Shown piece after piece: positions 7,763 to 16,154 of a stretch of 64,000 bases of DNA. The translations under genes were made by a program, and so were the position numbers. The DNA comes from Nocardia blacklockiae (GTDB taxonomy: Bacteria; Actinomycetota; Actinomycetes; Mycobacteriales; Mycobacteriaceae): the NCBI RefSeq assembly GCF_015477355.1, contig NZ_JADLRJ010000022.1, forward strand, positions 1 through 64,000. The letters run 5' to 3'. The notes beneath the pieces were generated by a model. That model was given only the letters and a program-made list of their open reading frames with translations, ran no database searches and was not told where the DNA came from. Within the stretch, counting starts at the first letter, position 1. The number at the start of each line of letters is the position of its first letter.

Positions 7763-8245
7763 ATGACACAGACGGATGCGACGATGGCGGCGATCACCGA
7801 GGCGATCACCCTTGGGCGGCAAGGGGATTCGGCTGTCGCGCGGGAGCGATTGGTGGCGCTGTGGGAGGAGATCGGCGCGGGCGGCGATCCATTGCATCGC
7901 TGCACTCTCGCGCACTACGCGGCCGACCTGTTCGACCACGCCGCGGAGTCGCTGGTGTGGGATGTGCGCGCCCTCGACGCCGCCGATTCGCTCACCGACG
8001 AACGGGCGCAGCAGCACCATTCGTCGCTGAGCGTGCAGGGCTTCTATCCCTCGTTGCATCTGAATCTGGCGGACAATTACCGCCGGCTGGGCGCCTTCGA
8101 GGCCGCCCGCCGCCACCTGGATGCCGCCGAGGCTCGGACCGGAGTGCTGGAAGACAACGGCTACGGGTCCGTGGTGCGGGCCGGAATCGAGAACGTGCGC
8201 CGGGCTCTCGCCGAGGGCTCCACCGAGCGACTACCCACGCACTAG
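7763..8245 (+). CDS. TPR-like helical protein of unknown function
   Basis: This 160-residue protein has repeated amphipathic helices. TPR-type consensus appears as L-G-R-Q-G-D-S-A-V-A-R-E-R-L near the N-terminus and L-A-D-N-Y-R-R-L-G-A-F-E-A-A-R-R-H-L near residue 110. The segment C-T-L-A-H-Y-A-A-D-L is also typical of small actinobacterial proteins annotated as tetratricopeptide repeat. It is probably a scaffold or binding protein. ATG 7763 is preferred over an upstream in-frame GTG because a TAGTGT -10-like hexamer sits just upstream, suggesting a leaderless transcript. Confidence 0.7.
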   Translation: MTQTDATMAAITEAITLGRQGDSAVARERLVALWEEIGAGGDPLHRCTLAHYAADLFDHAAESLVWDVRALDAADSLTDERAQQHHSSLSVQGFYPSLHLNLADNYRRLGAFEAARRHLDAAEARTGVLEDNGYGSVVRAGIENVRRALAEGSTERLPTH

Positions 8246-8247
8246 CC

Positions 8248-9114
8248 CTACTTGCGGAACTTCGCCTCCAACTCGTGCAGCGCGGCCTCCAGTTCGGCCC
8301 GGTCGTCGGTCCGGAATATGCCGTCGAATCCGGCCTCGGCACGGACGGCGGCCTCGACCTCGGGATCGTGATAGAGGCGGGCCACCGCGAGTAGTCGCGG
8401 ATCGTCCTTGTCGGCGGCGCGAGCGGCGAAGACGTTGACGTACTGGCGCAGTTCGGGGCGTTGCGGATCGTCGGTGAAGATCACCTGGTCGCGGCCGAGT
8501 CCGGCCTGGCGGGCGAAGGTGTCGTCGACGAAGGCCGCGTCCACGCTGTCCAGTGACTGGGCCGTCAGCGTCGGATCGATGGTGGTGAGCCGCACCTTGG
8601 AGGCGGCGGTGTCGACGTCTTCGAGCTTGGAGTCCCAGCTCGCGCCGCCCTTCAGCACGATCAGTCCGGCGGCCGACAGGCCCAGCAGCGGCCGGACCTG
8701 ATTGGCGGGGTTGTTGCTCAGGGTGATCTGGCCGCCGGGCGGGATATCGCCCACCGATCGGTGTTTCTTCGAATACAGGGTGAGGGGGTAGATTTCGGTC
8801 GCACCGATCGGCACGAGCGAATCATCGTTGCGTGCATTGTAATTCGCCAGATAGCGAATGTGCTGGAACTTGTTGAGGTCGATACGGCCCTGCGCCAGTG
8901 CCGGATTCGGCTGATTGTAATCGGTGAAATTGACGTACTCGACCGTAATACCTTGCGCCGCCGCCTTTTCCCGCAAGACATCCCAGTGCGGCAGCGCGAG
9001 ATCGTTCACACCGATCCGGACCACGTCGGGCCGGTGTTGCCCACCACAGGCCGTGAGCACGGCGGCCAGCAGGAACAGGGCGGCAATCGCCGGAAATCGG
9101 CGCAGAACTCGCAT
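8248..9114 (-). CDS. MetQ/NlpA-family substrate-binding lipoprotein (paralog 1)
   Basis: This 288-residue lipoprotein has a basic n-region (MRVLRRF), a hydrophobic core and the lipobox L-T-A-C-G. The mature NlpA fold contains V-R-I-G-V-N, F-T-D-Y-N-Q-P-N-P-A-L and D-L-N-K-F-Q-H, followed by Y-S-K-K-H. It resembles the next gene throughout but differs at binding-site-proximal blocks, for example S-N-N-P-A-N-Q in place of P-N-D-P-T-N-Q. It is transcribed divergently from the metQ-metN-metI operon and would deliver its ligand to the same MetNI permease. The ligand could be methionine, a D-isomer or a sulfur analogue. ATG 9114 (MRVLRR) is preferred over 9144. Confidence 0.88.
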   Translation of the reverse strand: MRVLRRFPAIAALFLLAAVLTACGGQHRPDVVRIGVNDLALPHWDVLREKAAAQGITVEYVNFTDYNQPNPALAQGRIDLNKFQHIRYLANYNARNDDSLVPIGATEIYPLTLYSKKHRSVGDIPPGGQITLSNNPANQVRPLLGLSAAGLIVLKGGASWDSKLEDVDTAASKVRLTTIDPTLTAQSLDSVDAAFVDDTFARQAGLGRDQVIFTDDPQRPELRQYVNVFAARAADKDDPRLLAVARLYHDPEVEAAVRAEAGFDGIFRTDDRAELEAALHELEAKFRK

Positions 9115-9245
9115 TGTCGGCAACCTAGCGCCGCGGATCGGCACCGACGAGGGTTTCGCTCACCTCAATCGCAACCGTTGTCGACGCCCGTCCCGCGCCG
9201 CTTGGATGGCCGAGGTCCTATCGCCACGAACATTCGGGAGCACGA

Positions 9246-10115
9246 GTGAAATTCCATCGGATACTGGTGACCCCGGTCCTGGTAGCCACCGCGGCCCTCA
9301 CCCTCACGGCCTGCGGCGGCGACTCCTCCTCCGACGACGTCGTGCGCATCGGCACCACCGACCGCGACCACTCCTGGGACGTATTCGAGCAGAAGGCCAA
9401 GGAGAAGGGGATCAACCTGAAGATCACCAACTTCTCCGACTACAAGCAGCCCAATCTCGCGCTGTCACAACGGCAGATCGACGTGAACCTCTTCCAGCAC
9501 CTGCAGTTCCTCGGTCAGTACAACGTCGCCAACAACGACGACCTGACTCCCGTCGGCGCCACGTACATCGTGCCGCTGGGGTTGTACTCGAAGAAGCACA
9601 AGCAGGTCGCCGACATCCCGCAGGGCGGCGAGGTCGCGATTCCCAACGACCCGACGAATCAAGCCCGGGCACTGAACGTGCTACAGAAGGCGGGGCTGGT
9701 GAAGCTCGCGCCCGGCGTCGCCCAGCCGACCCCGGCCGACGTGGACAAGAACGCGTCCAAGGTGAAGGTGACCACGGTCGACGCCGCGCAGACCGCGCTG
9801 TCGCTGGACTCGGTCGACGGCTCGGTCATCAACAACACCTTCCTCGAACGCTCCGGCGTCGACCCGAATTCGGCGCTGTTCAAGGACGATCCGAAGGATC
9901 CGGCCGCTGAGCCCTACATCAATGTGGTCGTCACCCGCGCCGAGGACAAGGACAAGGCGGTCTACCAGACGGTCGTCGATCTCTGGCACGATCCGGAGGT
10001 GCAGCGGGCGCACGCCGAGATCACCAAGAACACCGCCGTCGAGGTGCGCCGCTCCGGGCCGGAGGTCCAGCAGATCCTGCAGCGCGTGCAGGACGGCATC
10101 CGAGCGCAGAAGTGA
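9246..10115 (+). CDS. metQ: MetQ substrate-binding lipoprotein (paralog 2)
   Basis: This 289-residue lipoprotein has a GTG start, signal sequence and lipobox L-T-A-C-G-G. NlpA-family blocks are N-F-S-D-Y-K-Q-P-N-x-A-L, D-V-N-L-F-Q-H, Y-S-K-K-H and I-P-N-D-P-T-N-Q-A-R-A-L. It is the first gene of a three-gene operon whose second gene begins inside its stop codon (GTGA overlap). That places it as the cognate binding protein of the MetNI methionine importer on the outer face of the membrane. The 131-nt gap to the divergent paralog must hold both promoters. I see no convincing SAM riboswitch there. Confidence 0.9.
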   Translation: MKFHRILVTPVLVATAALTLTACGGDSSSDDVVRIGTTDRDHSWDVFEQKAKEKGINLKITNFSDYKQPNLALSQRQIDVNLFQHLQFLGQYNVANNDDLTPVGATYIVPLGLYSKKHKQVADIPQGGEVAIPNDPTNQARALNVLQKAGLVKLAPGVAQPTPADVDKNASKVKVTTVDAAQTALSLDSVDGSVINNTFLERSGVDPNSALFKDDPKDPAAEPYINVVVTRAEDKDKAVYQTVVDLWHDPEVQRAHAEITKNTAVEVRRSGPEVQQILQRVQDGIRAQK

Positions 10116-11134
10116 GCGCCTCGGACACCGCCCCGCCGGCCGTCGAATTCCGTTCGGTCAGCAAGGTTTTCACAGTCGGCAAGCAGCAGAGCACCGCACT
10201 CGACGCGATCGACCTGCGCATCGAGTCCGGTGAGATCTTCGGTGTCATCGGCTATTCCGGCGCCGGGAAGAGCACGCTGGTGCGGCTGATCAACGGATTG
10301 GAGAAGCCCACCGGCGGCACCGTGCTGGTCTCGGGAGACCCGATCACCGGTGTCCCCGAGGCGCGGGTGCGGCGGCTGCGCCGCGATATCGGCATGGTGT
10401 TCCAGCAGTTCAACCTGTTCCGGTCGCGCACGGCGGCGGGCAATATCGAGTATCCGCTGAAGGTGGCGGGGTGGCGGCGCGACGAGCGCAAGGCACGGGT
10501 CGCGGAGCTGCTCGACTTCGTGGGCCTCGCGGACAAGGCGCGCAGCTACCCCGATCAGCTGTCGGGCGGGCAGAAGCAGCGCGTCGGCATCGCGCGGGCA
10601 CTGGCCACGTCGCCGTCGCTGCTGCTGGCCGACGAGGCCACCTCGGCGCTGGACCCGCAGACCACCGGCGAGGTGCTGCGGCTGCTGAAGAAGATCAACC
10701 GGGAGCTGGGTGTCACCATCGTGGTGATCACCCACGAGATGGACGTCATCCGCGCCGTCGCCGACCGCGTCGCGGTGCTCGCGCAGGGCCGCATCGTGGA
10801 ACTGGCCCACACCTTCGACGTGTTCGCCGCACCGCGCGCCGAGGCGACCCGCACGTTCATCGAGACCGTGCTGCACAATCGGCCCAGCGCCGAGGAACTG
10901 CGCCGGCTGGGCGAACGCCACGACGGCCGGCTGGTGACCGTCGACGTCGACGACCAGCGCGGCCTCGGCGCGGCGCTGGCGAATGCCACGCAGGCCGGGG
11001 TGCGGTTCGAGATCGTCTACGGCGGAGTCGGGGCCTTGCAGGACAAGACCTTCGGCAGCGTCACCCTCGCGCTGGACGGGCCCGCCGACGCGGTCGCGAA
11101 GGTGGTCGACGACCTGGAGCGGAGGACCGCATGA
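10112..11134 (+). CDS. metN: Methionine ABC transporter ATPase MetN
   Basis: This 340-residue ATPase has Walker [10 protein letters not shown], a Q-loop in V-F-Q-Q-F-N-L, signature L-S-G-G-Q-K-Q-R, Walker B L-L-L-A-D-E-A and H-loop V-I-T-H-E-M. After the ATPase domain (to about residue 245) comes the roughly 80-residue NIL/ACT-like domain, which in E. coli MetN binds methionine and causes transinhibition. This fits methionine over other polar amino acids. The GTG start overlaps metQ by 4 nt, and its own stop overlaps the metI start by 4 nt. All three are therefore translationally coupled. Confidence 0.93.
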   Translation: MSASDTAPPAVEFRSVSKVFTVGKQQSTALDAIDLRIESGEIFGVIGYSGAGKSTLVRLINGLEKPTGGTVLVSGDPITGVPEARVRRLRRDIGMVFQQFNLFRSRTAAGNIEYPLKVAGWRRDERKARVAELLDFVGLADKARSYPDQLSGGQKQRVGIARALATSPSLLLADEATSALDPQTTGEVLRLLKKINRELGVTIVVITHEMDVIRAVADRVAVLAQGRIVELAHTFDVFAAPRAEATRTFIETVLHNRPSAEELRRLGERHDGRLVTVDVDDQRGLGAALANATQAGVRFEIVYGGVGALQDKTFGSVTLALDGPADAVAKVVDDLERRTA

Positions 11135-11808
11135 ACCTGGCTGCCGCGCACACCGATTGGGACAAGCTGCGGCCGGTGCTCACCGAATCCATCGGCACCA
11201 CCATCTATCTGGTGGCGGTGACGTTCGTGGTCGGCGGAATCATCGGGCTGTTCCTCGGGACCGCGCTCTACACCACCCGCAAGGGCGGCCTGCTGGCGAA
11301 CGCGCCGATCCACCTGCTGCTCAACGTCCTGGTGAACGTGGTGCGGCCGATCCCGTTCATCATCCTGCTGGCCGCGCTGGGACCGGTGACGCTCGAGGTG
11401 GTCGGCACCACGATCGGCACGGAGGCGGCGGTGTTCGTGATGATCGTCGCGGCCTCGTTCGGCATCGCGCGCATCGTGGAACAGAATCTGGTCACCGTCG
11501 ACCCGGGTGTCATCGAGGCCGCGCGCTCGATGGGCGCGGGGCCGCTGCGCATCATTCTCACGCTGCTCATCCCCGAGGCGCTGGGGCCGCTCGTGCTCGG
11601 TTACACCTTCGTGGTGATCGCGATCGTCGACATGTCGGCCATGGCGGGCACCGTCGGCGGCGGCGGGCTCGGCGACTTCGCGCTCGTCTACGGCTATCAG
11701 CGCTTCGACTGGCAGGTGACGCTGGTCGCGACCCTGATCATCATCGCGGGCGTGCAGGGCGTGCAGTTCGCGGGCAACTGGCTGGCGCGAAAGGTGTTGC
11801 GGCGCTGA
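11131..11808 (+). CDS. metI: Methionine ABC transporter permease MetI
   Basis: This 225-residue permease has about five membrane helices. The BPD_transp_1 region contains the EAA loop E-A-A-R-S-M-G-A-G-P, which contacts MetN. S-A-M-A-G-T-V-G-G-G-G-L-G-D and Y-G-Y-Q-R-F are strongly conserved in MetI. It starts within the metN stop (ATGA overlap). Its TGA stop lies in a perfect 12-nt palindrome shared with the convergent phosphotransferase gene 4 nt away. With MetN and the two MetQ-like lipoproteins it forms a complete importer. Confidence 0.93.
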   Translation: MNLAAAHTDWDKLRPVLTESIGTTIYLVAVTFVVGGIIGLFLGTALYTTRKGGLLANAPIHLLLNVLVNVVRPIPFIILLAALGPVTLEVVGTTIGTEAAVFVMIVAASFGIARIVEQNLVTVDPGVIEAARSMGAGPLRIILTLLIPEALGPLVLGYTFVVIAIVDMSAMAGTVGGGGLGDFALVYGYQRFDWQVTLVATLIIIAGVQGVQFAGNWLARKVLRR

Positions 11809-11816
11809 ATATTCAG
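11805..11816. repeat. 12-nt palindrome shared by two convergent stop codons
   Basis: CTGAATATTCAG at 11805-11816 is perfectly palindromic. Its left TGA is the metI stop, and its right TCA is the stop of the minus-strand phosphotransferase gene. It is too short and AT-rich to be a strong terminator on its own, so the geometry may be coincidental. Confidence 0.5.
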
Positions 11817-12811
11817 GACTCGGGCCGGATCTGCATGAGGAGGTCCCATTCGACCTCCGGGAGGTGGCGGCCGGCGGCGGCCGCGACGATATCGCGGACC
11901 GTGCCGTCCAGGTGCGCGGTGGTCCGGCGGGCCAGGTCGACGCCCCAGCTCAGCGTGCACAGCACCTTCCACCAGCGGAACCGGTCGGGGTCGAAGCGCC
12001 CGCCCGCCGTCTCGTAACCGCGGACGAACGGTTCGCGGCCGGCGAAACCACCGATTTCGGCGGCGTCGGCGCGGAACCGCCACCTCCGCAGCGCCGACCA
12101 GGCCGCGTCGCGCATCGGGTCGCCGAAGCGGCGGGCGCCCTCCCAGTCCAGCACCCCGCGCACACCGTCGCCGTCGACGATCAGGTTGCCGTTGCGCATG
12201 TCGTTGTGCAGCAGCACTTTCCGCTCCGGCGCGGGCGGCACTCGCCGGTCCAGCCAGCGCAGGGCGGCGGCGAACACCGGACGGTCGGGCAGCAGTGCGC
12301 GGACGCCGCAGTGGGCGGCGGCGAGGTCGACGGCGACCGGGTCGTCGTCGATCGTTCCGGGTAGCCGGTCGGGCGCCGCGGCGGGGTCGACGAGGTGCAG
12401 CTGTGCCATCGACCTGCCGAGCTGGTAGGCCACCCGCTCTCCGATGCCGGCGGCGTGCACGAGCCGTAATACCTTGCGCGGCACCGTTTCCCCGTCCATG
12501 TGCTCGGAGACGACGAACGGGACGCCGACGAATTCGGGATGGGTGCACACGGCGACCACCGGCGGTACGGGGACGCCGTGTTCGCGGGCGAGTTCGCGCA
12601 CGGCCGCCTCCGCGGACACGGGCAGGTGTTCGACCACGGGCGGCACGAGTGTCGCGACCAGCCGCCGGGTGCGGCCGTGGCGGCGCGCGTCGAACAGGAC
12701 GGTGCGCCGCCGCGCGCCCGCCGAGATCTCGCGCAGGTTCGAAACACCTACCGTGCCACCGAGTTCCGCGGTGAGGAAGCGGCTCAATCCGGCACAGATG
12801 CTGCCGTTCAC
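11813..12811 (-). CDS. Phosphotransferase (APH/ACAD10-like kinase) family protein
   Basis: This 332-residue aminoglycoside-phosphotransferase-fold protein has the catalytic loop L-L-H-N-D-M-R-N-G-N (HxDxxxxN) near residue 210 and the metal-binding segment V-L-D-W-E-G. The N-lobe includes V-P-F-V-V-S-E-H-M-D-G. Members of this branch sit with acyl-CoA dehydrogenases and a DUF6285 protein and are thought to act on acyl-CoA or hydroxyacyl substrates rather than drugs. The DUF6285 gene is directly upstream and overlaps by 4 nt. The GTG start at 12811 has a strong GGGAGGGG ribosome binding site; a much longer frame to 13144 is just overlap. No acyl-CoA dehydrogenase gene adjoins. Confidence 0.85.
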   Translation of the reverse strand: MNGSICAGLSRFLTAELGGTVGVSNLREISAGARRRTVLFDARRHGRTRRLVATLVPPVVEHLPVSAEAAVRELAREHGVPVPPVVAVCTHPEFVGVPFVVSEHMDGETVPRKVLRLVHAAGIGERVAYQLGRSMAQLHLVDPAAAPDRLPGTIDDDPVAVDLAAAHCGVRALLPDRPVFAAALRWLDRRVPPAPERKVLLHNDMRNGNLIVDGDGVRGVLDWEGARRFGDPMRDAAWSALRRWRFRADAAEIGGFAGREPFVRGYETAGGRFDPDRFRWWKVLCTLSWGVDLARRTTAHLDGTVRDIVAAAAGRHLPEVEWDLLMQIRPES

Positions 12812-13107
12812 GTCCCCTCCCAGACGTCGTATCCGGGCGTGGCGACGGCCAGGTCCGCCCGCACGATCTCCCGCAGCGCGCGCCAGTGTTCCGCCTCGGA
12901 GGTGGCGGAGTCGGCGACGGCGAGCAGTTCCCGTTCGGGCAGCGCCGCCGCCGGGTTCGATTCGATCTCGCGGCGTACGGTCCGCGCGATGGCCGCGCCC
13001 ACCCGCGCCCGCTCCCATTGGTGCTCCGGCAGTTCGGGCAGCAGCACATCCTCCAGCAGTTCGGCGAGCGCCTCCAGCATTTCCCCGGCAGTCGGTCGAT
13101 ACTGCAT
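12808..13107 (-). CDS. DUF6285 domain protein
   Basis: This 99-residue all-helical protein begins MQYRPTAGEMLEALAELL, the typical DUF6285 start. The segment H-Q-W-E-R-A-R-V-G-A-A-I-A-R-T-V-R-R-E is characteristic. It is co-transcribed with, and overlaps by 4 nt, the phosphotransferase gene downstream on the same strand. This gene pair recurs in actinobacteria near acyl-CoA dehydrogenases, and its function is unknown. I infer an accessory or partner role for the kinase. Confidence 0.8.
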   Translation of the reverse strand: MQYRPTAGEMLEALAELLEDVLLPELPEHQWERARVGAAIARTVRREIESNPAAALPERELLAVADSATSEAEHWRALREIVRADLAVATPGYDVWEGT

Positions 13108-13354
13108 CCGGTCCTCCCTCGCACCCGCTTCCCCAGCATGACACGAAACTCGCCGCCGCCCACCGCCTTTCACCTCGAACACTTCGAGCAATCCCGGCAT
13201 CCCAGCGGCCCGCGCCCTCACCACCATGCCGAAGGAAGGCCGACCCTGTTGAGCCAGGTGCGCACCGACGAGGCCCGGCACAAGCGTTGATCGGTCTGCG
13301 TAGGCCGACGTTCGTCTTGCGGGGTTGTAGAACCGCCGGTGCGGCGGTCCGCTG

Positions 13355-14005
13355 TTACCCCGCGCGCTCGCCGGTTCGCATGTAGCGGGCGGCGAGGTGC
13401 CAGACGGGGCGCTTCGTGCCCGCGCCGAGTCGCTTGCCCCAGCTGGAGCCAGCGGACGCGACCTCGGTCGCCGCGGCGGGACGGATTGCGGTGAGTCGCA
13501 AGCCGTGCGCCGCGAACGGCACCGCCAGGGCGGCGAGGGTGTGCGGTTCGTCGAGGGCGGGGATTCCGGGCAGCGCGTCGTGTTCGGTGACCGATAGCAG
13601 AATCTCCAGGGACGCTTGGGGTTTCATGAGGGAGGTGAGGCCGGTGAGGACCGCCGGGTCGGCGGTGAGCAGGCCGCGGAGCAGCGAACCCCACGGGAAG
13701 TACACCGTCACCTCGTCGGCGACCCCGGACAACTCGACCGGCGGATGCTCCACCGCCGCCGCGACGAACAAGGCGTTCGCCGCACCACGCCGCGGTTGCG
13801 CTGCCCGGCGGGACGATTCGGCCATCCCGGCCGCGTTCGCGTCGACGCCGATCACCAGTCGCCGCGGATCGGCCGCTGCCGCCGCCAATACCGCCCGACC
13901 GTCCCCGGTACCCATATCGATCCGCACCGCCCCATACCGAGCGATCAGCTCCTCGGCTTAACCGATGTCCACTTCCCGGACCCGCTTACCACAAACAATT
14001 CGCAT
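13355..14005 (-). pseudogene. KamB-like 16S rRNA (A1408) methyltransferase with in-frame TAA
   Basis: Read from ATG 14005 the protein begins MRIVCGKRVREVDIG. It hits TAA at 13958-13960 and then continues in the same frame as AEELIARYGAVRIDMGTGDG, exactly the family layout. The SAM motif is D-M-G-T-G-D-G-R-A-V-L. Later blocks are V-T-V-Y-F-P-W-G-S-L-L-R-G and S-A-G-S-S-W-G-K-R-L-G, both conserved in the KamB/NpmA family that methylates A1408 and confers resistance to kanamycin and apramycin-type drugs. Only one base separates this from a full 216-residue protein. A shorter protein could start at GTG 13927 but would lack about 26 N-terminal residues. Confidence 0.75.
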
Positions 14006-14291
14006 GCCCGCCACGCTAGCCACGCGAATCCCGCCTCGCATCCGAATTTTCGCCGCGCCCGGGACAACCGCCGCTCGCCCACAGCACCGCAACGACTCCT
14101 CCACGTTGCGCCCGACGATCACGACCATCCCCGACGCGGCAGCCTGCCCTGGATCTCGGCAGGAGAGAAACGATGCGGATCTCCCCGAACCGCGGCGGGC
14201 CGAACACAACCACGGCCGACCCGGAAAGCCGGGCCAGCCGTGGAATTCATGCCGGGTGAGGCGTTGACCCGTGTCCGCCCGGATTACTTGG

Positions 14292-14711
14292 TCAGGCGGC
14301 GTTGGCTGTGCAGGCGTGCAGGACGATGGTGGCTGGGCGAGGGCTGGCACTGCCCAGGTCCGGGAAGGGCGGGGCGCTCAGGCCCAGTACGTCGCGGGCC
14401 TGCTTCTCGGCCTCCGCCTGGGTGGGGCCCCAGCCGACGGCGACGCGCCGGTCGACCCCTTGCGCCACCGCACCGCATCCGTCGGTGAAGTGCAGCACGA
14501 CGCGGCAGTCGGCACGGCCGCAGTGCTGGTTGGCGGCGGCGTCCGCGGCGGCGGGGTCGCTGTAGTTCACCGCCGACGCGACCGTGCCGGTGCTGTCGGA
14601 CAGCGAGATCGCCCCGTGCAGGGTGTCGGCGGCCGCGGCGGGCCCGGCGAGCCCGAACCCCGCGACCGTCGTGCCGGCCAGCACGACCACTGCCTTGGCT
14701 ACCAAGGACAT
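14292..14711 (-). CDS. Secreted DUF4189 protein
   Basis: This 139-residue protein has a clear signal peptide: MSLVAKAVVVLAGTTVAG followed by a G-L-A-G-P-A-A-A-A-D cleavage region. The mature DUF4189 domain carries A-H/N-Q-H-C-G-R-A-D-C-R-V-V and F-T-D-G-C-G-A-V-A, with four cysteines likely forming two disulfides. It ends with A-V-G-W-G-P-T-Q-A-E-A-E-K-Q-A, another DUF4189 hallmark. Such proteins are exported by mycolate actinomycetes, and no enzymatic role is known. ATG 14711 is chosen because the signal peptide starts there; an extension to 14774 is not needed. Confidence 0.85.
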   Translation of the reverse strand: MSLVAKAVVVLAGTTVAGFGLAGPAAAADTLHGAISLSDSTGTVASAVNYSDPAAADAAANQHCGRADCRVVLHFTDGCGAVAQGVDRRVAVGWGPTQAEAEKQARDVLGLSAPPFPDLGSASPRPATIVLHACTANAA

Positions 14712-14804
14712 AAAGGATTCCACTCCGTTTCGAGAAGACAATGTGACGGAGAGAATCCTTCTCCACCGCGGCACGCTCTGTCCACCACCGCGGCGCGCCG
14801 AGCG

Positions 14805-14948
14805 CTATTGGTCCTCGTCGGTCTCGCCGCCGCTGCGCAGTGCCTTGTCCAGTTCGCCGCGCAGGCGGTTGGCGTTCTCCTCGTCTCCGGCGTCCTCGGC
14901 GGTGGTGATGTCCTGGCGCAGCTGGGCGATGATGTCATTGAAAGCCAC
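14805..14948 (-). CDS. Small acidic protein (47 aa)
   Basis: A GTG-started frame encodes 47 residues beginning MAFNDIIAQLRQDI and ending G-G-E-T-D-E-D-Q. It is highly charged and helical throughout. An AAGGAG ribosome binding site lies 9 nt upstream of the GTG, a clean match that favours real translation. I do not recognise a family. It lies upstream of, and on the same strand as, the DUF4189 gene, and could be co-transcribed with it. Confidence 0.65.
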   Translation of the reverse strand: MAFNDIIAQLRQDITTAEDAGDEENANRLRGELDKALRSGGETDEDQ

Positions 14949-15126
14949 GGTGGTTACTCCTTCCGTCGTGGTCCTACCCTCTGCGGATGTCCCGTTGCCG
15001 AAGATCGAAACGGTGTGGTGCGGGAGTGCTCCGGCGCACGCGGTGGGCGGACGGCGTTCGTGCCGGTGGTGGGCGCTTCCCCGCGGTGGCCACGGTCGGC
15101 GGACTGCGCGAAATAGACTGTGGCGC

Positions 15127-15921
15127 GTGCGTGAGACGGTGAAAGTCGGCGGTGGGCAAGCGGTGAGCTACATCGATCACGGTGGCTCGGGGCCCGCGGT
15201 GTTGCTGCTGCACAGTTACCTGATGGACGCGGAGATGTTCGCGCCGCAGGTCGCCGCGTTCGGCGACGCGTTCCGGCTGATCGCCATGGACGAGCGTGGG
15301 CACGGCGGCACGCCCGCCGACGGGCCGTTCACCTACTGGGACGTGGCGCGCGACGCGCTCGGGCTGCTCGACGCGCTCGACGTCACCCGGTGCGCGGTGG
15401 TCGGGACGAGCCAGGGCGGATTCATCGGCCTGCGGATGGCGCTGCTGGCACCGGACCGGGTGACCGCGCTCGCGCTGCTCGGCACCTCGGGCGCCGCGGA
15501 GGATCCGGCGGTGGCCGACGGTTACCGCCAGGCGGCCGCCGCGTGGCGCGAACACGGCCCGACCCCCGAACTGCTCGACCTCAACGCCGCGATCTGCCTG
15601 GGCTCGCACGACTCCACCGCCTGGCGCGCCAAATGGCGGCAGGTGTCGGCCGACCACCTCGATCGCGTGCTGACACCTCTGGTCGAGCGTGACGACCTCC
15701 TCGACAGGATCCCGGAAATCGACTGTCCCGCAGTCGTTCTGCACGGCACCGCCGACGCCGCCTACGCCGTCGAGAAGGCCCGGGAACTCGCCGACGCCCT
15801 CCCCCGCGCCGCCGCCCCCGTACTCGTCGAGAACGGCGCGCACTTCCTCAGCCTCACCGACGCCGACGCGGTGAACCCGGTCCTGCGCGAGTTCCTGCTC
15901 GCGTCGGCGGGGCTCGAGTAG
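15127..15921 (+). CDS. Alpha/beta-fold hydrolase
   Basis: This 264-residue single-domain hydrolase has an oxyanion-hole segment L-L-H-S-Y-L-M-D-A, strand motif D-E-R-G-H-G and the nucleophile elbow G-T-S-Q-G-G with Ser near residue 98. The acid is probably Asp in H-G-T-A-D, and the histidine lies in N-G-A-H-F. The cap is small. Sequence style is close to 3-oxoadipate enol-lactonase-like and BPHL-like hydrolases, but the substrate is not predictable. The frame stays open far upstream (to 14584) without family sequence. The GTG at 15127 gives the standard start just before the first strand. Confidence 0.85.
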   Translation: MRETVKVGGGQAVSYIDHGGSGPAVLLLHSYLMDAEMFAPQVAAFGDAFRLIAMDERGHGGTPADGPFTYWDVARDALGLLDALDVTRCAVVGTSQGGFIGLRMALLAPDRVTALALLGTSGAAEDPAVADGYRQAAAAWREHGPTPELLDLNAAICLGSHDSTAWRAKWRQVSADHLDRVLTPLVERDDLLDRIPEIDCPAVVLHGTADAAYAVEKARELADALPRAAAPVLVENGAHFLSLTDADAVNPVLREFLLASAGLE

Positions 15922-15964
15922 TCCCGAGCAAAGCGCATTGGATCCCCTCCGGAGCACACCGGCA

Positions 15965-15987
15965 GGCAGTCACATCAGGCGACTGCC
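15965..15987 (+). terminator. Possible terminator hairpin after the hydrolase gene
   Basis: GGCAGTC (15965-15971) and GACTGCC (15981-15987) make a perfect 7-bp stem with a 9-nt loop, 44 nt after the hydrolase stop. No U-tract follows, which is common in actinobacteria. Confidence 0.4.
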
Positions 15988-16154
15988 GCGACAACCATAA
16001 GGGTGGACGGCTGCCGCAACAGTCCGGGGAGGACGACAGCCGCAACGGCGCTGGGGCGGCGTGACAGTGCGGAGGAACGGTTCGGCCCGGTGCGCCGACG
16101 GTAGCGTCCGTTTCCCGCCGGACGTGGGGGCTCGGCGTTTCTAGCGTCGGAGCT

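Noticed and set aside
6110-8116. 668-codon minus-strand open frame across ku and the following genes
   Set aside because: Arginine/histidine-rich GC shadow antisense to Ku and GNAT genes; no ribosome binding site, no family.
9115-9245. SAM riboswitch between the two metQ genes
   Set aside because: I looked for paired stems and the conserved core and found nothing convincing in 131 nt shared by two divergent promoters.
11805-11816. CTGAATATTCAG as an operator or terminator
   Set aside because: Short palindrome made of two convergent stop codons; no sign of regulation.
13108-13354. Plus-strand fragment reading T-L-L-S-Q-V-R-T-D-E-A-R-H-K-R before a stop near 13289
   Set aside because: No start and no recognised family; could be chance.
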